Assembly: GCF_029840925.1 (NCBI RefSeq)
Contig: NZ_JAOCDM010000002.1
Location: 62,001 to 126,000 of the forward strand
Direction of reading: 5' to 3'
Length of the DNA: 64,000 nt
From: Pseudomonas sp. GD03858
GTDB lineage: Bacteria > Pseudomonadota > Gammaproteobacteria > Pseudomonadales > Pseudomonadaceae
Shown here: piece after piece, positions 1 through 9,120 of the stretch
Layout: each line of letters begins with the position of its first letter
Numbering within the stretch: the first letter of the stretch is position 1
Position numbers and translations under genes: made by a program
Notes under the pieces: generated by a model
What the model was told of the DNA's origin: nothing
What the model saw: only the letters and a program-made list of their open reading frames with translations
Database searches by the model: none

Positions 1-1
1 C

Positions 2-640
2 CCGGCTCCCGCGGCGTTCGCCCCGGCCAGCCTGAACAACGTGCTGGGCGAGTACCTGGCGAAGAACGGCAAGACCCAGCTGCGCATCGCCGAGACCGAG
101 AAGTACGCCCACGTCACCTTCTTCTTCTCCGGTGGCCGCGAAGAGCCGTTCGAGGGCGAAGAGCGCATCCTTATCCCGTCGCCGAAGGTCGCCACCTACG
201 ACCTGCAGCCGGAAATGAGCGCCCCCGAGGTCACCGACCGCATCGTCGAGGCCATCGAGCAGCAGCGCTATGACGTGATCGTGGTCAACTACGCCAACGG
301 CGACATGGTCGGCCACACCGGCGTGTTCGACGCTGCGGTCAAGGCCGTCGAGGCCCTGGATGGCTGCGTCGGGCGGATCGTCGAGGCCCTGGACAAGGTC
401 GGCGGCGAAGCGCTGATCACCGCCGACCACGGTAACGTCGAGCAGATGGAGGACGAGTGCACCGGCCAGGCGCACACCGCCCACACCACCGAGCCGGTGC
501 CGTTCATCTATGTCGGCAAGCGCAGCGTCAAGGTTCGCGAAGGCGGCGTGCTGGCCGACGTGGCGCCGACCATGCTCAAGCTGCTGGGGCTGGAAAAGCC
601 GGCCGAGATGACCGGCACCTCGATCCTGGTCGACGCTTAA
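2..640 (+). CDS. gpmI: 2,3-bisphosphoglycerate-independent phosphoglycerate mutase, C-terminal part
   Basis: This is the 3' part (212 codons) of a gene that begins before the window. It interconverts 3- and 2-phosphoglycerate in glycolysis and is a cytosolic Mn-dependent enzyme of the alkaline phosphatase superfamily. Seen in the sequence: the family segment [20 protein letters not shown], then the metal-site motifs [12 protein letters not shown] and [11 protein letters not shown], and a normal C-terminus. The frame is open from base 2, so the fragment is cut by the window edge and not broken. It is followed by a heptanucleotide repeat element and then by envC, the usual neighbour in pseudomonads. 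Confidence 0.96.
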   Translation, partial: PAPAAFAPASLNNVLGEYLAKNGKTQLRIAETEKYAHVTFFFSGGREEPFEGEERILIPSPKVATYDLQPEMSAPEVTDRIVEAIEQQRYDVIVVNYANGDMVGHTGVFDAAVKAVEALDGCVGRIVEALDKVGGEALITADHGNVEQMEDECTGQAHTAHTTEPVPFIYVGKRSVKVREGGVLADVAPTMLKLLGLEKPAEMTGTSILVDA

Positions 641-740
641 AGCTCCAAGCTTCAAGCTTCAAGCTTCAAGCTTCAAGCGACAAGAAAAAGCAGCCCCGTA
701 CGCGCTTATTCTTGCCGCTTGTAGCTTGAAGCTTGCCGCT
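639..740. repeat. Heptanucleotide-array inverted element, copy A
   Basis: The left arm (639-683) is about six tandem 7-bp units of type AAGCTTC. The right arm (711-740) is the inverted counterpart and ends AAGCTTGCCGCT. The inner ends CAAGAAAAAGC and GCTTATTCTTG also pair, so the whole element could fold into one long imperfect hairpin. It begins on the gpmI stop codon. A run of eight T follows at 754-761, so folding could also help end gpmI transcription. Copies B (18763-18888) and C (52533-52678) have the same design. Confidence 0.8.
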
Positions 741-816
741 GATACCGCGAGGCGTTTTTTTTGCAGCCCCACGCGGGCATACTAGGCCAGTCTCCATCCC
801 TGGTACGCCCAACCTC

Positions 817-2112
817 ATGCTCCGCGCCCTCTTCCTACTAGCCCTGTCATGCCTGCTCACCCCGGCCTTCGCCGACGAGCGCGCACAGACCCAGCAACAG
901 CTGGACGCCACCCGCCAGGACATCGCCGAGCTGAAGAAAATGCTGGGCAAGCTCCAGGAGGAAAAAGCCGGCGTGCAGAAAGACCTCAAAGCCACCGAGA
1001 CCGATATCGGCAAGCTCGAAAAACAGGTGGAGGCACTGCAGCAAGAACTAAAAAAGACCGAGGGCGAGCTGGAGCGCCTTGATCACGAGAAAAAAAAACT
1101 CCAGAGCGCCCGCGTTGAACAGCAACGCCTGATCGCCATCCAGGCCCGTTCGGCCTACCAGAACAATGGCCGCGAGGAATATCTCAAGCTGCTGCTCAAC
1201 CAGCAGAACCCGGAGAAGTTCGCCCGCACCCTGGCCTACTACGACTACCTGAGCAAGGCGCGCATGGAGCAACTGCGCGCCTTCAACGAAACCCTGCGCC
1301 AGCTGGCTGGCGTCGAGCAGGACATCGCCCGCCAACAGGAACAGCTGCTGACCCAGCGCGCCGACCTCGACAGCCGCCGTCAGGCCCTGGTCGCCGAGCG
1401 CGACAAGCGCCAGCAGGTGCTGGCCAAGCTCAACGGCGACCTCAAGGCCCGCGACCAGAAGCTGCAAAGCCGTGAACAGGACCAGGCCGACCTGAGCAAG
1501 GTGCTCAAGACCATCGAGGAAACCCTCGCCCGCCAGGCGCGCGAGGCCGAAGAGGCACGCCAGCGCGCCCTGCTGGCCAAGCAGGAAGAAGAAAAACGCC
1601 GCAAGGAGCAGGCCCTGGCCGCCGCCCGCGCGCCGGAGCCGGAGGAAGCGCCGAAAAAGGCCCGCACCACCCTCGGCCCGGTGGTTTCCAGCGACGGCGC
1701 CAACTACGGCGGCGCATTTTCCGCGGCCCGGGGAAAACTTCCATGGCCGGTCAATGGTCGATTGCTGGCGCGCTTCGGCGATACCCGAGGCGGCGACGTT
1801 CGGGCCAAGTGGGATGGCGTGATGATCGGCGCCAACGCCGGCACCCAGGTGCGCGCCGTACACGGCGGGCGCGTGGTGTTCGCCGACTGGTTGCGCGGCG
1901 CCGGACTTCTGGTCATCCTCGACCACGGAAACGGTTACCTGAGCCTGTACGGCCACAACCAGAGCCTGCTCAAGCGCGCCGGCGACATCGTCAAGGCCGG
2001 CGAAGCCATCTCCACCGTCGGCGACAGTGGCGGCCAGGACAGCGCCGGGCTGTACTTCGCGATTCGCCAGCAGGGCCGCCCGACCGACCCTGCGCAATGG
2101 TGCCGCGGCTAG
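817..2112 (+). CDS. envC: EnvC-like murein hydrolase activator (M23/LytM family)
   Basis: A 431-aa periplasmic protein. The ATG at 817 is chosen because it gives a clean signal peptide (MLRALFLLALSCLLTPAFA); the in-frame ATG at 733 would add a non-signal leader. A long Glu/Lys/Gln-rich coiled coil spans about residues 25-270, then a basic/Ala linker and a LytM domain (about 315-430). The LytM zinc ligands are degenerate: the usual HxxxD position reads KWDG and the HxH position reads YFA, with only SLYGHN retained. This fits EnvC proteins, which activate amidases at the division septum and do not cut peptidoglycan themselves. It lies 88 nt before ctpA, probably in the same transcription unit. 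The symbol is assigned by domain architecture. Confidence 0.88.
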   Translation: MLRALFLLALSCLLTPAFADERAQTQQQLDATRQDIAELKKMLGKLQEEKAGVQKDLKATETDIGKLEKQVEALQQELKKTEGELERLDHEKKKLQSARVEQQRLIAIQARSAYQNNGREEYLKLLLNQQNPEKFARTLAYYDYLSKARMEQLRAFNETLRQLAGVEQDIARQQEQLLTQRADLDSRRQALVAERDKRQQVLAKLNGDLKARDQKLQSREQDQADLSKVLKTIEETLARQAREAEEARQRALLAKQEEEKRRKEQALAAARAPEPEEAPKKARTTLGPVVSSDGANYGGAFSAARGKLPWPVNGRLLARFGDTRGGDVRAKWDGVMIGANAGTQVRAVHGGRVVFADWLRGAGLLVILDHGNGYLSLYGHNQSLLKRAGDIVKAGEAISTVGDSGGQDSAGLYFAIRQQGRPTDPAQWCRG

Positions 2113-2200
2113 GCACCGACTACTTTTACGGCGCAGCCCTTGAAACGGCCGCACCGATGCTCCCGCCGGGAGCGCCAACAGGATCAGGAGTTCGTTCGAC

Positions 2201-3520
2201 ATGCTGCACTCGCCTCGTCTCACCCAGCTGGCCCTGACCATCGCCCTGGTCATTGGCGCGCCCTTGGCCCAAGCCGCCGAGCCGGCCAAGCCCGTCGCCG
2301 CCAAGCCAGTCACCGAGGTGACCGCCAAGGCGCCGCTGCCGCTGGAAGAGCTGCGCACCTTCGCCGAGGTCATGGACCGCATCAAGGCCGCCTATGTCGA
2401 GCCGGTGGATGACAAGACCCTGCTGGAGAACGCCATCAAGGGCATGCTCAGCAACCTCGACCCGCATTCGGCCTACCTTGGCCCCGAGGACTTCCAGGAG
2501 CTGCAGGAAAGCACCAGCGGCGAGTTCGGCGGCCTGGGCATCGAAGTGGGCATGGAAGACGGCTTCGTCAAGGTGGTCTCGCCCATCGACGATACCCCGG
2601 CCTCGCGCGCCGGCATCGAGGCGGGCGATCTGATCGTCAAGATCAATGGCGCGCCGACCCGTGGCCAGACCATGACCGAGGCCGTGGACAAGATGCGCGG
2701 CAAGATCGGCGAGAAAATTACCCTGACCCTGGTGCGCGATGGTGGCACGCCGTTCGACGTGACGCTGGCCCGCGCGGTGATCCAGGTCAAGAGCGTCAAG
2801 AGCCAGTTGCTGGAGAACGACTACGGCTACATCCGTATCACCCAGTTCCAGGTCAAGACCGGCGAAGAAGTGGGCAAGGCCCTGGCCAAACTGCGCAAGG
2901 ACAACGGCAAGAAGCTGCGCGGCGTGGTCCTCGACCTGCGCAACAACCCCGGCGGCGTGCTGCAATCGGCGGTGGAAGTGGCCGATCACTTCCTCACCAA
3001 GGGCCTGATCGTCTACACCAAGGGCCGCATCGCCAACTCCGAGCTGCGCTACTCCGCCGACCCGGCCGACGCCAGCGAAGGCGTGCCGCTGGTGGTGCTG
3101 ATCAACGGCGGCAGCGCCTCGGCCTCGGAAATCGTCGCCGGCGCCCTGCAGGACCAGAAACGCGCCGTGCTGATGGGCACCGACAGCTTCGGCAAGGGCT
3201 CGGTGCAGACCGTGCTGCCGCTGGCCAACGACCGTGCGCTGAAGCTCACCACCGCGCTGTACTTCACCCCCAACGGCCGCTCGATCCAGGCACAGGGCAT
3301 CGTCCCGGACATCGAGGTACGTCCGGCCAAGCTTACCGCCGAGGCCGACAACGACAACTTCAAGGAAGCCGACCTGCAGGGTCACCTGGGCAATGGCAAC
3401 GGTGGTGCCGACCGCCCGAGCGGCAGCAGCAAGCGCAAGGATCGCCCGCAGGACAACGACTTCCAGCTCAGCCAGGCCCTCAGCCTGCTCAAGGGTCTGA
3501 ATATCACCAAGGGCGACTGA
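2201..3520 (+). CDS. ctpA: Carboxy-terminal processing protease CtpA (S41 family)
   Basis: A 439-aa periplasmic serine protease that cuts near the C-termini of cell-wall and other envelope proteins. A signal peptide ends near AQAAEP. A PDZ domain (about residues 100-190, GLGIEVGMEDGFVKVVSP) precedes the S41 catalytic domain. The catalytic serine lies in the SASASE motif at 305-310, and the general-base lysine is K332 in DSFGKGSVQ. The start is supported by AGGATCAGGAG about 10 nt upstream. In P. aeruginosa CtpA degrades peptidoglycan cross-link hydrolases with a lipoprotein partner. The C-terminal tail is Gly/Asn/Arg-rich. Nothing appears broken. Confidence 0.93.
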   Translation: MLHSPRLTQLALTIALVIGAPLAQAAEPAKPVAAKPVTEVTAKAPLPLEELRTFAEVMDRIKAAYVEPVDDKTLLENAIKGMLSNLDPHSAYLGPEDFQELQESTSGEFGGLGIEVGMEDGFVKVVSPIDDTPASRAGIEAGDLIVKINGAPTRGQTMTEAVDKMRGKIGEKITLTLVRDGGTPFDVTLARAVIQVKSVKSQLLENDYGYIRITQFQVKTGEEVGKALAKLRKDNGKKLRGVVLDLRNNPGGVLQSAVEVADHFLTKGLIVYTKGRIANSELRYSADPADASEGVPLVVLINGGSASASEIVAGALQDQKRAVLMGTDSFGKGSVQTVLPLANDRALKLTTALYFTPNGRSIQAQGIVPDIEVRPAKLTAEADNDNFKEADLQGHLGNGNGGADRPSGSSKRKDRPQDNDFQLSQALSLLKGLNITKGD

Positions 3521-3529
3521 CCGCTTCCC

Positions 3530-4294
3530 ATGCGTTATCTGCTATTCACGCTGTTCTGGCTCCTGGCTGGCGTTGCCCAGGCGGCGCCGGTCAAGGCCTA
3601 CATGGCCATCATCATCGACGACCTGGGCCAGAGCGCCGAGCGCGACAGCCGTACCCTCGCTCTGCCCGGGCCGGTGACGATGGCGATCATGCCCGACACC
3701 CCGCATGCCAACGACTTCGCCCGCCAAGCGCACAAGGCGGGCAAGACGGTGATCCTGCACATGCCCATGGATCCGGCCACCGGCCCCTACGCCTGGCACC
3801 CCGGCACACCGATCGAAGAGCTGGCCCGACGCCTGAACGCGGCGTTGGCCAAGGTGCCCTACGCCGCCGGCCTCAACAACCACATGGGCAGCCGCATGAC
3901 CGCCCAGCGCGAGCCGATGCACTGGTTGATGGAGGAACTGCAGCGCCGCCACCTGTTCTTCGTCGACAGCCGCACCAGCGCCGCCACGGTAGCCGCCGCC
4001 GAGGCGCAGGCCGTCGGTCTGGCCCATGTCTCGCGCGATGTGTTTCTTGACGACGAGCGCACCGTGCAAGCGATCAGCGCACAGCTGCAACAGGGTGTCA
4101 CCTTGGCACGCAAGCAAGGCTCGGCGGTGCTGATCGGCCACCCCTACCCGCAGACACTCGAGGTGCTGGAAAAACAAATGCCCCGGCTCAAGAGCCAGGG
4201 CATCGAACTGGTCGGCCTGCGCCAGATGATCGCCGAACGCGGCAACCAGGCCATGCCAGGCCACGGCCACCAAGGGCGCTACAACAATCGCTGA
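3530..4294 (+). CDS. Divergent polysaccharide deacetylase family protein (YibQ-like)
   Basis: A 254-aa protein that starts 9 nt after ctpA, so almost certainly co-transcribed with it. It has a signal peptide (MRYLLFTLFWLLAGVAQAAP). The NodB-like fold is indicated by AIIIDDLGQ (residues 25-33), HMPMDP and NNHMGSRMT, the hallmarks of the 'divergent polysaccharide deacetylase' family. The true substrate of YibQ proteins is not known to me. The company of envC and ctpA suggests an envelope or peptidoglycan role (inference). The gene ends 46 nt before the end of a convergent giant gene. Confidence 0.85.
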   Translation: MRYLLFTLFWLLAGVAQAAPVKAYMAIIIDDLGQSAERDSRTLALPGPVTMAIMPDTPHANDFARQAHKAGKTVILHMPMDPATGPYAWHPGTPIEELARRLNAALAKVPYAAGLNNHMGSRMTAQREPMHWLMEELQRRHLFFVDSRTSAATVAAAEAQAVGLAHVSRDVFLDDERTVQAISAQLQQGVTLARKQGSAVLIGHPYPQTLEVLEKQMPRLKSQGIELVGLRQMIAERGNQAMPGHGHQGRYNNR

Positions 4295-4340
4295 ACATCA
4301 CCTCGATGGGCTGATGTCGACGATTGCGCCCCCCAGCCCG

Positions 4341-7300
4341 CTAGGCCTTCGTGCTTTCTGCCCAGCCGATGATCGTTTTCCCTTGCTCGGCCGTCAGCAG
4401 CTCACGGTGAATCCGATCGCCTTGGGCAGCCAGGCGCTTGGCGTCCTTGCTACCGTACAAGCGCTGCTCCCAGGTTTTGATGTGAGCCTGGAAGAATTCG
4501 TTCGCCGGATCGGCCTGCCCGACATAGTGGTAGTGCACCGCCCAGAGGTTTTTCCCAGGCTTTCCGTCCTTGCCCTGACGCAGCCGGACAGCGTACTCGT
4601 CCAGTGCCCCTCCATCGCTGAGCACCTTGCGATTGCGCTGGTACTGCACTTGAATGAGGTTGTGCTTCTGGAGAAAGCGCATGCCTGCAAAATCAGGGAA
4701 GCGCGTTGTCTTGTACAGCTCCGTCAACAAGAACTCCCGCCTGGCCGGCCATTGGGCAAGCTGTTCCTTGACCTGCAATGCGACGGTTCCCGAGTTGTCG
4801 CCAAACGCATCAGCCAGATGCTGCAGCTCGCTAATTTGCTCATCTATCGCCCGTACCAGCAGACCGGGTTTGAGCTTCTGGTCGACAGGCGTTCGAAACA
4901 ATTGGTCTCTGGCAAGTACCTCTGAGCCCTGCGCAAGCAGCTCGCTCTCGCTCACCGTCGGCGAAGGCGCAGGGGGCTCCACCACCTCGACCCACTCCTG
5001 CCCCTTGAGCTCGAAGTGGGCGATCACCTGATTGCTCCCCGGGTCGCGGACTTCCAGCACCGGCTTACCATCCACCTCGATCCGCTCGCCCACCATGATC
5101 TGACCATCGGCTCTGTGCGCCACCGCGCGAACGCGCCCACTCGGATCGTATGCGCCAACAGCCGGGACTGAATCGCCATCCGAGGCACTGATCGCCTCGA
5201 CCAGACGATCGCCCGCATCCTTCTTGAGCAACTCGATCACCTCGATATATTGATCGAGCCTGCTCATGTCCAACAACGCACTACCCTCACGCCTGATGTC
5301 CATCGCACCGACGATCGCCGAGGTGTATTCGTCCCAGGCGCTTTGCAGGGCCTCGACCTGATCGGAGGCTGTCAGGCTGCCGAACTGCGCCTCGCCATGG
5401 GCATAGGCCGCGGCGCGCAAATGCAAGCTCATCAATGTCTGGCGATAGCGCATGAGCTTGCGCGTCGGATCCGCCATTTCATAGTGGATCGTCAGTTCGC
5501 AATAGTGCACCGCTTGCTGGAACTGGATGTCCACGGTCGTCAGGGTACGCTGCTTCATCAGCTCACCGACCCGCAGCACAACACGGTCTTCGGCATCCCT
5601 GACCAGCTCTCCCTGCGGATCGAGGTAAGGCAATTGCTGGTCGAGCTGGCTGCTAAGCTTGATCTGGCGCTCTTGCAACAGCGTCGTTTCGCTTATGCGC
5701 TGGCGGAACGTCTGGTAAAGCTCGGGGACCTCGGTGACGATTCGGCCATGCAACATACTCCCCAATTTGCTGAGACCGGGGTAGTCGATCATGTCACTCA
5801 GGCGCGGCGTAGCCCCCCAAATGCTTCTCACGATGGTCTCGCGGGAGAAGATGATCTGCGCCTCAAGAGTGATACGGTCGAGTACTTTGGCGATGCCGGG
5901 ACGCCGCTGCATGTCGATCAGTTTCTCTGCACCGGAGATGACCTGGAGATCGTTTTCGACCATTTTCTCCATATGAACGACATAATCGCTGCGCGCTTTT
6001 TCGAACGCGGCTTTCGTATCGCTTAGTTTCTTCTCGCTCAGAGACAGCAATAGATCGCGCTTGTCTTTTTCGAGCCCGCTGCTGCTTTGCTCGATATTGC
6101 TCTTGAAGGTTTGAGCTTTATCCCAGTCGACTCGACAGCCCGTTTCGATTTCGCTCAACTTGAACGCATCAGCCTTGAACGTGTCGTAGTTATTGATCAG
6201 CGTCTTGAGTGCGCTCGCCTGGCTCTTGACCTGTGCTTGAGTGACCCGCGCGCCTCCTGTGCGCTTCGGGGCACCACCCAAGGCAAAACCATCGATTCGT
6301 ACCCGCCAGCCACCGTCGTGAAACAGCCAAGGGCCAGGCTCACCGGCCGGGCCAACGATGCGCCGCCCCTCCCCCTCGAGCACCACCTGGTATTTGTCAC
6401 CCAGCACAGCGACATAGGAGCGCCCGTCATGCTGGTAAACATCGTTGTGGGGCACCACGCCCGCCAGATCGACGACAGCCTTGAAAGGCTTGAGAATCTC
6501 ACGCTGCGCATAGGGACCAACGCCCCAGCCGTGCCCCAGCGAGACATGCCCGGTCCAATCCTGCAATGCCAGATCCTCCGGTTCATGCCTGACCTGCTGC
6601 GCTACCTGCGCCACACGGAACGGTTCACGTAGCGCCGGTCCGGCCAGCCTGGACGGCTCCGACTCAGGTCCGTAGGTTTTTGGCCTGGTTTCAGGAAGGC
6701 GTTCATGCAGCAGCGCCATGGACAGGTTGGCCGCCAGGTCGACAGCGAGAATCGTGTCGGCACCTTCGGGCCTTGTACCTTTTTCCGTTTCCAGCAAGGG
6801 CGCCAGCAAGCCGGCGACCCAGGCCACCTTGCCCAGCGCCCCCGGCAGCACGGGAGCGACGAGATCGAACAGCAACCACCCAAAGCGCTTGATCGTGGCC
6901 CACCTCTGCTGGGTGTTGGAAATGGCGCCACGTCCTGCCAGCAGGATCAACGCTCGGCGCTTGTCGTCATACATCCATGTATCGATGTCCACCAGGAACG
7001 GACTCAGGGCCAGCCTCACAGGCTTGACCGGTTCCGGCCAGATCGAGGTATCGAAGATGACTCGCCGCAGGTGCGGCTCCAGGAAACCACCTCGTGCATA
7101 AACGTTGAAAACCGTTTCAGGCAGCCATTGCAGAACACTGTCCTGAAGCTCGCCCGCCGCGCTGATCGCGTCCATCAAGGCGGCCTCGTCGGCGTAGCTG
7201 AGCAAAGACTGTTGCTGGTAAAGCGGACGATACAGCAATACCGCCGCGGGCTCGCGCAGGCGAATGACGTACATGTACATGGCGGCATCCCGCCGCTGAC

Positions 7301-8870
7301 TGTCCGCATCGGCCTTGAACGCCAGGGGCGCGATATCGATGTTGCCCTTCAGATCCCTTTCGCTGCGGCAGAACTCGGCCAATGCTCGCCAGCACGCGGC
7401 GTCCAGCTTACCCTCGACCTTGGCGCGCAAGGCATCGAACAGCAATGCGCAGCGCCACTCGCGACCGAACCGTTCGATCCGAGCGGCCTGCTGGACCGAA
7501 TCGTCGAGCAGAGTAGCGACGTATGCCGGATAGGTGCCACCGATATCGACCCTCTCGACCAGCTCGACCACCTGAACAGGCGTCATCCAGGCGGCCAGCG
7601 GTTTTCCATCGCGATGGCTGATCGAGGAAATCAGCGCGTCCTCCTGGCCGTCCAGACGAGCAATGGAAAACTCGGCCAAGGTCTTGCTGCCCACGGGCTT
7701 GAGTTTCACCGGCAGCTCCACGTCGACGATAGGGTCCGGTACCGAGACATGGACCAATACCTCATCTGGCGCCGGGCCTGGCTCATCCGGATGATCCAGA
7801 GCCATCTGCTCCTTCAGGCGCCGCACCGCGAAAGCGTGCAGGTCCTCCACCCCGTCGAGCGAGGTCTTTCCTCGGGAAAGCCCCTGGGCAGCGGCCAGGT
7901 CCAGCATGGCGACCTGGTATTCGAAACGGTCCGGCTCCGACGCCGCAATCAAGCGCTCGACATCCGCCAGCAGGCTGTCCAGCAATAAGCCCGACTGCTG
8001 CAGGAAAGGATCGGCAGTGAACGTACGCCGCTGCCAGGTCAGCTCATCGAAATCCAAGCGCTGCGCCAGCTCGTCGCGCAGGTTGTCGGTGAAGTCCGCC
8101 AGTGATTCGAAGCGCTGGATACGCCCACCGGGCTCGCAACGCACGATGAGCGTGCTCGTCTCGCGCTCGGCTTCGATCAGCAGGTCTGGCAGCAACTGTT
8201 TGAACGAAGCACCATCAACCGTGAAAGTCAGTTCGATAGCCGAAACCGAGGCACTACTCTTGAGTCCCAGCATCACCGCATAGAGACAGTCCTTCTCCTC
8301 ATCGCCCCAGTCGGAGCGCACCACGTGGTTCAACTGGATCGATCTCAGCACTTCGCGCATCCAGCCATGCCGGCTGATGTGTGCAATGCTCGCGGTAGCA
8401 CCGTTGTCCTGATCCCAGAAGTTCGCCTGCGCTTGCTGGAACTTGGCGACCAGAGACTCCAGCAGCTCGTTGAAAGCGTCGTTGAGAGGGGCGAGTGGCA
8501 GTTCGATCGAGTCGTCGTCACTGTCGACGCCGGTCACCTGCTCGAAGAAGTCTTCCAGGTAGGAAAACCCAAAAGCCTTCAGGCGTAGCGTATCGCGCAC
8601 ACCAAAGGCGACCCTCTGGCCTTGCACGAACACACCCAGCAACAACGACAGCAACCTTTCAGGTCGCAGCTTGCCGTCCAGGCCGGGACGAACCAGCGTG
8701 TAGGGCTCTTCAGAGTGATGGTCGATCGTGGCCGTGACCTTGTCAGGATCATGCTTGAGCAGGAGCTCATGGATTGCCTTGCTCAGGACGTAACGCAGCG
8801 AGGGGCGCTGGGCAAACTGAAGCACGACGGCTTCTCTGATGGTAACCGGGGGTGTCGCAGGGGTAGCCAT
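4341..8870 (-). CDS. Giant dermonecrotic-toxin-like protein, paralogue 1
   Basis: A 1509-aa protein of unknown function. It resembles the large Pseudomonas proteins annotated 'dermonecrotic toxin domain-containing'; this is a resemblance from memory, not a search result. It is clearly paralogous over most of its length to the gene at 9121-13965: both share QFA.RP.LR.VL at the N-terminus, DRFEYQ, TSLDG, DIGGTYPAY (about residue 450) and APLAFK. A hydrophobic stretch (about 657-690, GWLLFDLVAPVLPG) could insert in a membrane. A Lys/Glu-rich coiled coil spans about 890-985. The C-terminal domain ends with WAVHYHYVGQADPANEFF. No signal peptide or known catalytic motif was seen. The start is supported by GGAG 9 nt before the ATG. 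No small immunity-like ORF is adjacent. By eye, parts of the gene are less GC-rich than the neighbours (not computed). Confidence 0.75.
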   Translation of the reverse strand: MATPATPPVTIREAVVLQFAQRPSLRYVLSKAIHELLLKHDPDKVTATIDHHSEEPYTLVRPGLDGKLRPERLLSLLLGVFVQGQRVAFGVRDTLRLKAFGFSYLEDFFEQVTGVDSDDDSIELPLAPLNDAFNELLESLVAKFQQAQANFWDQDNGATASIAHISRHGWMREVLRSIQLNHVVRSDWGDEEKDCLYAVMLGLKSSASVSAIELTFTVDGASFKQLLPDLLIEAERETSTLIVRCEPGGRIQRFESLADFTDNLRDELAQRLDFDELTWQRRTFTADPFLQQSGLLLDSLLADVERLIAASEPDRFEYQVAMLDLAAAQGLSRGKTSLDGVEDLHAFAVRRLKEQMALDHPDEPGPAPDEVLVHVSVPDPIVDVELPVKLKPVGSKTLAEFSIARLDGQEDALISSISHRDGKPLAAWMTPVQVVELVERVDIGGTYPAYVATLLDDSVQQAARIERFGREWRCALLFDALRAKVEGKLDAACWRALAEFCRSERDLKGNIDIAPLAFKADADSQRRDAAMYMYVIRLREPAAVLLYRPLYQQQSLLSYADEAALMDAISAAGELQDSVLQWLPETVFNVYARGGFLEPHLRRVIFDTSIWPEPVKPVRLALSPFLVDIDTWMYDDKRRALILLAGRGAISNTQQRWATIKRFGWLLFDLVAPVLPGALGKVAWVAGLLAPLLETEKGTRPEGADTILAVDLAANLSMALLHERLPETRPKTYGPESEPSRLAGPALREPFRVAQVAQQVRHEPEDLALQDWTGHVSLGHGWGVGPYAQREILKPFKAVVDLAGVVPHNDVYQHDGRSYVAVLGDKYQVVLEGEGRRIVGPAGEPGPWLFHDGGWRVRIDGFALGGAPKRTGGARVTQAQVKSQASALKTLINNYDTFKADAFKLSEIETGCRVDWDKAQTFKSNIEQSSSGLEKDKRDLLLSLSEKKLSDTKAAFEKARSDYVVHMEKMVENDLQVISGAEKLIDMQRRPGIAKVLDRITLEAQIIFSRETIVRSIWGATPRLSDMIDYPGLSKLGSMLHGRIVTEVPELYQTFRQRISETTLLQERQIKLSSQLDQQLPYLDPQGELVRDAEDRVVLRVGELMKQRTLTTVDIQFQQAVHYCELTIHYEMADPTRKLMRYRQTLMSLHLRAAAYAHGEAQFGSLTASDQVEALQSAWDEYTSAIVGAMDIRREGSALLDMSRLDQYIEVIELLKKDAGDRLVEAISASDGDSVPAVGAYDPSGRVRAVAHRADGQIMVGERIEVDGKPVLEVRDPGSNQVIAHFELKGQEWVEVVEPPAPSPTVSESELLAQGSEVLARDQLFRTPVDQKLKPGLLVRAIDEQISELQHLADAFGDNSGTVALQVKEQLAQWPARREFLLTELYKTTRFPDFAGMRFLQKHNLIQVQYQRNRKVLSDGGALDEYAVRLRQGKDGKPGKNLWAVHYHYVGQADPANEFFQAHIKTWEQRLYGSKDAKRLAAQGDRIHRELLTAEQGKTIIGWAESTKA

Positions 8871-8960
8871 GGGTAGATTCTCCGCTTGGTGATTACGGGC
8901 CTACGCTAAGCCGCTGCGGCCATCGCCACGCGCTACTCATGCACTACCATCGATCTTTGC
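8871..8960 (-). promoter_or_regulatory. Upstream region of giant gene 1, shared with giant gene 2
   Basis: The region aligns without gaps to the region upstream of the second giant gene. ACGCTAAGCC (8903-8912), GCGCTACTC (8930-8938) and ACCATCG (8946-8952) recur at 13997, 14024 and 14040 with identical spacing (27 and 16 nt). They also lie at nearly the same distance from the start codons (33 and 32 nt). Conservation outside the coding part suggests a shared promoter or 5' leader. I could not assign a sigma factor. Confidence 0.5.
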
Positions 8961-9012
8961 TCGCATGAGCCTGGACAACCGGCCTGCACCGGCGCTCGAT
9001 CAGTGAAGAAAG

Positions 9013-9038
9013 ATGCCCCGGTTGAAAAACCGGGGCAT
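9013..9038 (-). terminator. Rho-independent terminator of giant gene 2
   Basis: A perfect 11-bp stem (ATGCCCCGGTT pairing with AACCGGGGCAT) closes a 4-nt loop about 80 nt downstream of the stop of the 9121-13965 gene. On the minus strand it is followed by CTTTCTTC. It separates the two giant genes into independent transcription units. Confidence 0.8.
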
Positions 9039-9120
9039 TGGTTGAGGCGGCTACATCCGCATGGCGATGCTCATGACGGACCAATCCCGCCGCTGCATGG
9101 CCAGTTACCGTCGCAGGGCA

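Noticed and set aside
639..740. Heptad arrays considered as a CRISPR array
   Set aside because: Units are 7 bp with no spacers, and arms are inverted; no cas genes nearby.
754..761. T8 run after gpmI as a classical terminator on its own
   Set aside because: No GC-rich stem lies directly before it; only the more distant heptad hairpin could serve, so it is noted with that repeat and not called separately.
6705..7988. A 427-codon plus-strand frame inside giant gene 1
   Set aside because: No family resemblance. The minus-strand frame is conserved with its paralogue, which settles the coding strand.
8871..9120. A small immunity or antitoxin gene between the giant genes
   Set aside because: The 250-nt gap holds a shared leader, a terminator and no frame with a ribosome site.
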